Of a stretch of 58,425 nt of DNA, positions 17,481-25,500 are shown piece by piece; within the stretch, counting starts at the first letter, position 1; the number at the start of each line of letters is the position of its first letter. Where the stretch lies: contig JAMLIV010000021.1 of assembly GCA_023954075.1 (NCBI GenBank), forward strand, positions 1 through 58,425, in the 5' to 3' direction. The notes under the pieces are model-generated. The model made no database searches. It saw only the letters and a list, made by a program, of their open reading frames with translations, and was not told the DNA's origin. This stretch comes from Lysobacteraceae bacterium. GTDB taxonomy: Bacteria; Pseudomonadota; Gammaproteobacteria; Xanthomonadales; Xanthomonadaceae. The position numbers and the translations under genes were made by a program.

Positions 17481-17662
17481 CGTCGGGGACGTAGCCCGGA
17501 CGGGTGTTCGATACCCCGCAACGTCGGCCACGCAGGGCCGACCTACGGATGGCGGTTCGTAGGTCGGGGCTACGTCCCCGACTGCTTCCTTTCCGCGCTG
17601 GCCACGTCGGCCACGCAGGGCCGACCTACGGAGGTGCGTAGGTCGGGGCTACGTCCCCGACG
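17481..17662. repeat. GTAG palindrome cluster between sufE and relA
   Basis: Two inverted pairs of the GTAG repeat family: 17522-17547 with 17558-17582, and 17605-17630 with 17637-17662, plus a degenerate unit at 17481-17501. They fill the gap between the convergent sufE and relA stops, where no intrinsic terminator is seen, and may serve as a transcript boundary for both (inference). Confidence 0.85.
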
Positions 17663-17674
17663 GCTTTCTTTCGC

Positions 17675-19813
17675 TTACTGCGTGCGCCGCGCCTCCAGCA
17701 CCGCCGGCACCGCCTCGATCTTCGCCAGCAGCTGGCCGAGCTGTTCGAAGTCCGCGACCTTGAGGGTCAGGCGAATCTCGGCCCGACCGCTGCCTTCGTC
17801 CACGCGCGTGGTCACGCCGAGGATATGGACGTTGCTCGAACCGATCACGGTGGTCAGATCCTTGAGCAGCCACTTGCGGTCCCAGGCGCGCACCAGCACA
17901 TCGACGCTGTAGCTCTGTCCGGTTTCGCGTCCCCATTCCACCGGCAGGATGCGCTCGGGCGCGCGCGCGGCCAGCGACCGCAGCGAGGGGCAGTTCCTGC
18001 GGTGCACGGAAACGCCGCGCCCGCGCGTGAGGTAGCCGGCAATCGGATCGCCCGCCACCGGCTGGCAGCAGCGCGCCAGCTGCACCAGAAGATTGCCGAC
18101 GCCTTCGATCAGGAAGCCCTTGGCCGGCTTCGGCGGTTTGGCCAGCGCGCCGCCCAGCCCCGTCAGCGAGGGATCGTGCGGCACCTCTGAGGCCGCTCGC
18201 GTCACCTCGTGCAGGGCGCGTGCGACCTGGCCGCTGCTGACGTCGCCCAGCGCGACCGCGACGTAGAGATCATCGAGCTTGGCCAGCCGCAGCTTCGGCA
18301 GCACCTGGGCGAGGTCGAGCTGGTGCTGGCCGGTGCGCTTGAGGTCTTTTTCCAGCAGCTCGCGCCCGGCCTGCACGTTGCGCGCGAAGTCCATGCGGTT
18401 GAACCAGCCGCGCACCTTCTCGCGCGAGCGCGGGCTGGCGAGGAAGCCGGAGCCTGCCACCAGCCAGTCGCGCCGCGGCTCGGAGACCTTGCCGGTGAGG
18501 ATTTCCACGCGGTCGCCGCTGGCGATGCGGTGGTTGAGCGGCACGATGCGCCCGTTGACCTTCGCGCCGCGGCAGCGGTGCCCCACTTCGGTGTGCACCT
18601 GGTAGGCGAAGTCGAGCACGGTCGCGCCCTGCGGCAGGTCGATCACCTTGCCCTGCGGGGTGAGCGCGTAGACCCGATCCTCCACCAGCTCGGTGGACAG
18701 GCCGGCCAGCAGCGGCTCGTCGCCCTCGTCCTCGCGGCTGGTTTCCAGCAGCTGGCGCATCCAGGCGATCTTGCGCTCGAATTCGCTGTCGCCCGCGCCG
18801 CCCTCCTTGTAGCGCCAGTGCGCCGCCACGCCCAGCTCGGCCTGGCGGTGCATCTCGAAGGTGCGGATCTGCACCTCGATCAGCTTGCCTTCCGGTCCCA
18901 GCACCACGGTATGCAGCGAGCGGTAGCCGTTGGGCTTGGGGTTGGCGATGTAGTCGTCGAACTCGCTGGTGATCGGCGCCCACAGGTTGTGCACGATGCC
19001 CAGCGCCGTGTAGCACGCGCCGAGGTCATCCACCATCACCCGCAGCGCGCGCAGGTCGTAAAGGTCGTCGAAGGCGAGCTTCTTCTTCTGCATCTTCTTC
19101 CAGATGCTGAAGATGTGCTTGGGCCGCCCCGATACCTCGGCGCGCACGCCGCTGCCGTCCAGCGCTTCGCGCAGCGCGGTCATCGTCTCCTCGATGTAGC
19201 GCTCGCGGTCGGCGCGCTTTTCCGCCAGCTGCGCGGCCAGGCGGTGATAGGTTTCCGGCTGCAGGATGCGGAAGATCAGGTCCTCCAGCTCCCACTTGAG
19301 CTGCCAGATCCCGAGGCGATTGGCCAGCGGCGCGTGGATGTCGGCGGTGAGCTCGGCGAGGCGGCGCTGATCGTCCGGAGGCAGGGTCTTGAAGTCGCGC
19401 AGTCGCACCAGCTGGCGCGCCAGCAGGATCAGCACCACGCGCAGATCCTTGACGATGGACAGCAGCAGCCGCCGCAACCCCTCCGAACCGGTGCGCGCGC
19501 CGCGCTCGGCGTAGATCGACCAGACTTTTTCGGCTTCGCGCAGGCCTTCGATCAGGGCAGCGGGGGCCAGCGCGTCCGCGAGAACCCCGGGCTCTGGCAG
19601 CGCCACGTGTGCGGCGGCAGCAGACAGCGTGCCGGAGTCGGCACCGAGCGTCTCGAGCACCAGCAGCGTGTGCACCAGCTCGGATTCTCTCGCCGAGGCC
19701 AGAGGATGCGCCGCCAGCCATTCCTGCACCGGTTGCGACAACGACGCCTGTGCCCGTGCCGGCAGGCACAGCCAGTCGGTCAGGCGATCAACGCGATAGT
19801 CGTGCGAACCCAT
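17675..19813 (-). CDS. relA: (p)ppGpp synthetase RelA
   Basis: 712-residue long RelA/SpoT homologue. The N-terminal HD region is degenerate: the metal-binding HD...ED of hydrolases is missing (the equivalent stretch reads SAAAAHVALPEP), so it should be synthetase-only, as in E. coli RelA. The synthetase domain (about residues 230-360) has GRPKHIFSIWKKMQKKKLAFDDLYDLRALRVM, YIANPKPNGYRSLHTVV and EVQIRTFEMHRQAELGVAAHWRYKEG. A TGS domain follows (378-441, DRVYALTPQGKVIDLP), then the helical and zinc-finger-like CRIS regions (VQLARCCQPVAGDPIAGY) and a C-terminal ACT domain (from about 636). It acts in the stringent response on stalled ribosomes. The stop lies next to GTAG repeats. Confidence 0.95.
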   Translation of the reverse strand: MGSHDYRVDRLTDWLCLPARAQASLSQPVQEWLAAHPLASARESELVHTLLVLETLGADSGTLSAAAAHVALPEPGVLADALAPAALIEGLREAEKVWSIYAERGARTGSEGLRRLLLSIVKDLRVVLILLARQLVRLRDFKTLPPDDQRRLAELTADIHAPLANRLGIWQLKWELEDLIFRILQPETYHRLAAQLAEKRADRERYIEETMTALREALDGSGVRAEVSGRPKHIFSIWKKMQKKKLAFDDLYDLRALRVMVDDLGACYTALGIVHNLWAPITSEFDDYIANPKPNGYRSLHTVVLGPEGKLIEVQIRTFEMHRQAELGVAAHWRYKEGGAGDSEFERKIAWMRQLLETSREDEGDEPLLAGLSTELVEDRVYALTPQGKVIDLPQGATVLDFAYQVHTEVGHRCRGAKVNGRIVPLNHRIASGDRVEILTGKVSEPRRDWLVAGSGFLASPRSREKVRGWFNRMDFARNVQAGRELLEKDLKRTGQHQLDLAQVLPKLRLAKLDDLYVAVALGDVSSGQVARALHEVTRAASEVPHDPSLTGLGGALAKPPKPAKGFLIEGVGNLLVQLARCCQPVAGDPIAGYLTRGRGVSVHRRNCPSLRSLAARAPERILPVEWGRETGQSYSVDVLVRAWDRKWLLKDLTTVIGSSNVHILGVTTRVDEGSGRAEIRLTLKVADFEQLGQLLAKIEAVPAVLEARRTQ

Positions 19814-19894
19814 GCGGACAGTCCACTACAAAAGACAACGCCGGGGAAGGCCCGATGTCCGCGCCAGACCGGATCAAGGGTGGCGAAAAACGCA

Positions 19895-19920
19895 AAACGC
19901 CGGGGTCCATCCCGGCGTTT
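19895..19920 (-). terminator. Intrinsic terminator after the InlB-repeat protein gene
   Basis: 10-bp stem AAACGCCGGG / CCCGGCGTTT with a 6-nt loop; on the minus strand it is followed by TGCGTTTTTC. It lies 69 bp after the stop of the gene at 19989-22163 and separates that gene from relA. A short T-rich stretch (TCTCGTTT) on the plus strand gives weak bidirectional potential. Confidence 0.8.
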
Positions 19921-19988
19921 CTCGTTTGCCGCTCGCGACCTCGCCGCTCCCGGCCGCCACCCGGCACCGGCACGCCGCGCGACCTTGC

Positions 19989-22163
19989 CTACTGCGACAT
20001 GAAGGTTGCCGAGAGTATGCAGTTATCCGCCGTGATGGGCTGGGTGACGCCAACATACGCTCCCAGACCGAAGTCCCAGGAAAGCGACTGAAGGGCACAG
20101 TTGGTTGCGCTCACCGCAGTGGGCGAGCCGCTGAAGGTAAAGCCCGGGTCGGCCACCGGCTTGAAGCGTACCGGCTGTCCATGCGGAATCTGGACGCTGG
20201 TTCCCGGCAGTTCGTTGTCGTTGGCGTCGAGGAACTTGATCGTCCCGTTCTGGATGGTCGCACTCACCATCACGTTGTAGGTGATCAGTTCGAATTCGAA
20301 CTCCACCGCGCAGTTCGCGGTGATATTGGTCAGCAGATATTCGTTTCCGTTGATCCAGAAGCCCGGGAAAGAAGGGCAGGTGCTGGTGACATTGGTCACG
20401 TGATGGTTGGCTGCCGGGGTCACGATGAAGCTGGCGGGCTGTCCATGCTGCACCGGCGCACTGCCGGGAGTCACCGTACCGTTGCCGGTGGCCGTCGCCG
20501 TGACCGTGTACTGCGCCACCGCGAAGCTCACCGAAACCGCACAGTTGCCGGTCACCGGGGCCGTCTGCCAGCTCGTGCCACCCACCTGGGTGATGCCACC
20601 GCAACCGGTGGTCGCATTGGTATCGACCGTGTAGCCGACGTTCGGGGTGATCGTCAGCGGCGCAGGCTGGTTGTAATGAGCCGCCTGGCTGGCCGGCGAA
20701 ACCGTGCCGTTGCCGCCGCTCACGCTGGCGGTCACCGTGGGCATGGTGCGGAAGTTGGCGGTGAGCGTGCAGGTGGAAGCCATCGTGGTGGTGAAGGTGC
20801 CGCCGGTGGTCGTGCCGCCCGTCGGGTTGCCGATGCACCCTGCGAATCCGGTGAACGTGTAACCGGTGTTTGCCGTGGCGCTGTACACCAGGCCGGACGT
20901 GCCCGGAGGACAGGTGGTTACCGCACCCGCTTCGGCGGAACAGCCGGCGGGCGCGGAAGCACGCGTGATCGACCCGCCCGACGCGTCACCTGGGATGGTG
21001 TTGGTGGACACCGCGCGCGTGACCTGGACCTGGTTCACCACCTCGATCCGCAGGCTGCGGCTGTTGTCGGCGTAGTTGCTGTCGGGCGAGGCATCCGGGG
21101 CCGAAAATGCCGCGACCTGGATCAGCGCCATCGACTGCGTGGCGCTGGTATCGACGCTCGACGACTTGCGCGTCAGGGTGTAGTCGCGCTGCGTGCCTTT
21201 CAGCAGCGTGCCGATATTCTCGACGAGCTTCGAAGATCCGACCCCGCTGTTGCAGGTGGACCCGGCATCGTGATCGAAGCAGGAAACACGGCTCACGGTC
21301 GGCCCCATCAACGCCGCGGCCGTGGGCACGAACTCGCGAATCCGAACGTTCTGCGCATCCGCCGTACCCTTGTTGGACACGCGCAGCTTGAACGTGACGT
21401 TGCCGGTGGTCGACTGCTGCAGCACGTCGCCAACGATGGGGTTGTTTTGCGCATCGAGAAATTCGACCCGCAGGTCCGCCATCGACGGCTCCATGCCGTC
21501 GGCAAAGAGATAGCCTGCCGTGCCGGGGCCGGTGGTGGGAGGAAAGGCATTGGGAGCCAGGCCGGCATGGCAGCGCAGCCACTGGACGCCGCCATCGACG
21601 CGCTGCGGCACCAGCGCGCCGCTGGTCAGCACGTAGTTCAGCGCCGTGACGCCGGGCATGGCTTCAGAGCCAAGCCCGGTGTTGAAATGCATGATCTCGC
21701 CGTTGGCATCGCCAACGGAAAGCTTCCAGTTGCCCGAGCCTGCGGCCCCCGCGTAATAGTCCTCGCACAGGGCCGGTTCGAGCAGGGAAAGACTCAGCGT
21801 CGGCGGATTGACGCCCAAGGCATAGACGGCTTGCTCGGCCAAGGGCAGCGTCAAGCCACCCATCTGCACCCCCAGCCCGGCCGGCGTGGCCTTGACGCAA
21901 TTCCCCGGGCTCAGCGCGCCGGGGAACTCCAGCACGCCGAAACCGATGCTGGCGACGTCGAACCAGCCATAGTCGGGATTGAATCCGGCGGTGCACAGGC
22001 GATCGCCGGGAACCGCGGCGAGCGCTTGCGGCTCCATGGACGCGAACTCCAGCGCCTGGGCCAGGGTCGAGCCACTCATGCCAACCGCCGCGAGGGCGGC
22101 GAGCGCGAGCAGGCTTGTCTTGAAGCGCTTCCTGCTGCGCACGGGATTGCAGATCGCATCCAT
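19989..22163 (-). CDS. Secreted surface protein with DUF11-like and InlB-B-type repeat domains
   Basis: 724 residues from the ATG at 22163 (AAGGAG 11 bases upstream). Signal peptide with a charged NPVRSRKRFK start and a hydrophobic LLALAALAAVGMSGSTLA core. Residues 30-230 are a unique domain with several cysteines. Near residue 240 is YLFADGMEPS, a variant of the D-G-F-E motif of secreted xanthomonad proteins. Residues 250-380 resemble a DUF11/CARDB beta-sandwich (VTFKLRVSNKGTADAQNVRIREFVP). Residues 380-724 hold four divergent modules of 75-100 residues, each with a GNGTVxPxSxxxxHGQPAxFxxTPxxGYxV pattern and paired cysteines, like bacterial InlB B-repeats (Fl_4). The chain ends ITADNCILSATFMSQ, with no anchor. 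Adhesion or extracellular function is inference. Confidence 0.8.
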   Translation of the reverse strand: MDAICNPVRSRKRFKTSLLALAALAAVGMSGSTLAQALEFASMEPQALAAVPGDRLCTAGFNPDYGWFDVASIGFGVLEFPGALSPGNCVKATPAGLGVQMGGLTLPLAEQAVYALGVNPPTLSLSLLEPALCEDYYAGAAGSGNWKLSVGDANGEIMHFNTGLGSEAMPGVTALNYVLTSGALVPQRVDGGVQWLRCHAGLAPNAFPPTTGPGTAGYLFADGMEPSMADLRVEFLDAQNNPIVGDVLQQSTTGNVTFKLRVSNKGTADAQNVRIREFVPTAAALMGPTVSRVSCFDHDAGSTCNSGVGSSKLVENIGTLLKGTQRDYTLTRKSSSVDTSATQSMALIQVAAFSAPDASPDSNYADNSRSLRIEVVNQVQVTRAVSTNTIPGDASGGSITRASAPAGCSAEAGAVTTCPPGTSGLVYSATANTGYTFTGFAGCIGNPTGGTTTGGTFTTTMASTCTLTANFRTMPTVTASVSGGNGTVSPASQAAHYNQPAPLTITPNVGYTVDTNATTGCGGITQVGGTSWQTAPVTGNCAVSVSFAVAQYTVTATATGNGTVTPGSAPVQHGQPASFIVTPAANHHVTNVTSTCPSFPGFWINGNEYLLTNITANCAVEFEFELITYNVMVSATIQNGTIKFLDANDNELPGTSVQIPHGQPVRFKPVADPGFTFSGSPTAVSATNCALQSLSWDFGLGAYVGVTQPITADNCILSATFMSQ

Positions 22164-22584
22164 CACTCTGTCACTCCTTGACTGATTGGCCGAGTCCAGC
22201 CGTTGCGAAAATTGCGTCATTCCATCGCCTTGAACATGCGGTCGGGCTGACCGCAGGAGACACCCGCGCCGCGCGCAAGGCGCGTCCATCTGATTGATTG
22301 TAGCCCACGAATGTCAAGTGGAACGTGAACTTTTCCGAAAGACGACGGTCGGCCGGCTGGGGGCTGTGACCGGCAAACCGGGCGCGGCGAGCCGCGTCAC
22401 CGGAGGCCCCGCCCCGCAATTTCGCAGGCCGAAGTCGCCGGGGCGCGCCTGTGCCCACGCTCGCGCGCCTGCGCGGGTGCGACGGTGAAGGCTTCGCCGG
22501 TCCTGGCGGCAAGGCGCAATGGGACGGCACGATGGCGGAATGGAATCGCCTTCGGCGGTTCCAATGGAATGGGCTTTTCCCACC
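22164..22584. other. 421-bp intergenic stretch without a recognised gene
   Basis: Contains the promoter region of the secreted protein gene and the 3' flank of hrpA. No open frame with a plausible start and ribosome-binding site was found. The hrpA-proximal end (22569-22590, minus strand) is a short GTAG-headed dyad, CGTAG then GGTGGG AAAAG CCCATTCC, which supplies the hrpA stop codon. The rest shows nothing I can name. Confidence 0.6.
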
Positions 22585-25500
22585 CTACGGCTGCGCCGCG
22601 CCTGCGCGCAGCAGCTCGAGCTGTCGCGCCAGTCGCTTGGCCGAGACCGGGATGGCAGTGCCGAGTTCCTGGGCGAAGAGCGAGACGCGCAGTTCCTCCA
22701 GCTCCCAGCGCAGCGCCTGCCAGCGCGGATCGGCGAAGGCCGGGGTGGCGCGCGCGGCGTCGAGCGCCTGCACGAAGGGCGTCAGCTCCAGCATCCGCGC
22801 CTGGTCTTTGGCCGGATCGCGCAGGGCGCGCTCCGCGCGCAGGAGCATGGCATCGAGATAGCGCGGGAAGTGCGCGAGCGCGTCGGGCGGCGTGTGGCGC
22901 AGGAAGCCAGGATGCACCAGGCCGTCGAGCTGGGCGCGCAGGTCGTCGAGGTTGCCCTTGGCCCAGCCCATCAGCGGCGATTCGAGCTTCGGGCGCAGTT
23001 CGGCCACGCGCTGGAGGATGGATTCGGCCAGCTCCAGGCGGCGCACGGCTTCGCCGAAGAGGCGCTTGCCGGCCTCGGCCGCGCGCTGCACGAAGGCGGC
23101 GCGGTCGCGGATCGCGCCGAGGTCGTCGCCTTCCACGGCGCGCAGGGCGGCGGTGACGATATCCTCGCGCAGGCGTTCCTGGGTTTCGATGGCAGCGTAC
23201 AGCAGTCCGATCTTGGGCGAGACGGGAAGCTGCTTGCGCGCCTGCTTCGCGCGATCCGCGAGGGCGAGGTGCAGCAGGCGGCGCACGCCGTCCCGATGCG
23301 CCGCATCGGCTTCATCGCGGCGGGCGAATACGCGCAGCGCGACGGACTCGCCCTCGTCGACCAGTGCGGGAAACGCCGGTACGCCGGCTTCGCCGGACAC
23401 CTGCAGCGGCACCGGCGTTTCGGGAAATTCGGTCAGGCCGCTGTCGGCCAGGTCGCGCCCGGCGCGCGCGGCGAAACTTTCGCGCGCACGGTCGCCGAAA
23501 CGCTGGCGCAGTTCGTCGAGATCGCGCGATTCGGCCAGCAAGCGCTCCTTTCCTTCCAGCAGGCGAATCCGCAGGCGCAGGTGCGGCTCCAGCGCCGCCT
23601 CATCGAAGTCGGTGGCGGCGATGGGCGCGCCGGTGACCTTGGCCAGGAACCGCGCCAGTTCGCCGCGCAGGCTGTCGGCCGAAGGCGCGGGCCAGGCCTG
23701 CGCGAAGGCGCGGGCGAAATCCGGCGCGGGCACGAAATTGCGGCGCTGTGCCTTGGGCAAACCGCGGATCAGCGCGGTGGCCTTTTCCTCCACCAGCCCC
23801 GGCACCAGCCACTCCAGCCGCGCCGGATCGAGCGCATTGAGCAGATGCAGCGGCACGTCGAGGGTGACGCCGTCATCCTCGGCGCCGGGCAGGAAGTGGT
23901 AGTGCAGCGCCAGACGCGCATCGCCCAGCGGGAAGTACTTCGGGAAACGTTCGGCGTCGCTGCCCTCGCCCGGCAGGAGTTCGGCCAGCGGCCATTCGAG
24001 CCGACGCCGTTCTTCTCCCGACAGCTTTCGATACCAGGCATCCAGCCCGGCGGCGCTGTTGATGTCGGCCGGGATACGGTCCAGATACCAGCGCGCCTGC
24101 CAGTCCTCGTCGGCCACCAGGCCGGCGCGGCGCAGCTTGGCTTCTTCCTCGCGCGCCTTTTCCAGGGTGGCGAGGTTGCGCGCGACGAAGCCGGCGCGCG
24201 TATCGATCTCGCCGGGCACCAGCGCCTGGCGCACAAAAATATCGCGCGCCTCCAGCGGATACAGCCCGCCGTAATGGATCGGCCGCTTGGGCGCGAGCAC
24301 GAGGCCGAACAGGCTGATCTGCTCGAAACCCGTCACCCGCCCCTGCGACCTGGCCCAGTGCGGATCGAAGTGGCGGCGCGCCAGCAGGTGGGAAAGTTCG
24401 GCGATCACCCAGTCCGGCTCGATCCGCGCGCAGGTCAGCGCCCAGACCTTCCGGGTGTCGAGCAAGGTCGCACACAGCAGCCAGCGCGGCGGCTGGCGCG
24501 CCAGCGCCGAGCCGGGAAACACCTGGAAACGCCGCCCGCGCGGGCCTTCGAAGATACCCTTCTCGTTCTTCTGTCCGATGTGGGTGGGCAGCCCGGCGAT
24601 CAGGGCACGGTGCAGAAGGGTGTAGGTGCCGTCGGCCGCGTAGGGCCGACCTGCCACGGGATTCTCGTAGGTCGGGGCTACGTCCCCGACGCGCCGGGGC
24701 TTGCCGTCGGCCGCGTAGGGACGACCTGCCACGGGATTCTCGTAGGTCGGGGCGATGTCCCCGACGCGCTCTTCCAGCGCCCAACCCAGCTCCTGGCACA
24801 GCACCACCAGCTGCCGGTGCAGCTCGCGCCACTCGCGCATGCGCAGGAAGCCGAGGAAGTGCTTCTCGCACCAGTCGCGCAGCTTCGACTGGCTCAGATC
24901 CTCGTGGGCCTGGCGGTAGGCGTCCCAGAGCTTGAGGATGCCGACGAACTCCGAGTGCGGGTCGGCGAATTCGGCGTGCGCCTGGTCGGCGGCCTGGCGC
25001 TGGTCGGCGGGGCGTTCGCGCGGATCCTGGATACCGAGAAAGGCGGCAATGGCGAGCATCTGGCGCAGCACGCCGTGGCCGCGCGCGGCGATCAGCATGC
25101 GCGAAAGCGCCACGTCCACCGGCCAGCGCGCCATGGTGCGGCCGATGTCGGTGAGATGACGCTCGCGATCAACCGCGCCCAGTTCCTGCAATTGCTGCCA
25201 GCCATCGGCGACGGCGCGCGGATCGGGGGCTTCGAGGAAGGGAAACTCCTCCACCCGCCCGAGGCCCAGCGACAGCATCCGCAGGATCACCCCGGCGAGC
25301 GAGGCGCGCAGGATTTCCGGATCGGTGTAGCGCGGGCGGGCGTCGAAATCCTCCTGCGAATAGAGGCGGAAGCACACGCCCGCAGCCACGCGCCCGCAGC
25401 GGCCGGCGCGCTGGTTGGCGCTGGCCTGGCTGATCGGCTCGACGTGCAGGCGCTCGAGCTTGCCGCGCGGGCTGTAGCGCTTGACCCGCGCGAAGCCCGG

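Noticed and set aside
17675..19813. RelA as a bifunctional synthetase/hydrolase (SpoT)
   Set aside because: The HD-domain metal-binding residues are not present in the N-terminal region, so hydrolase activity is unlikely.
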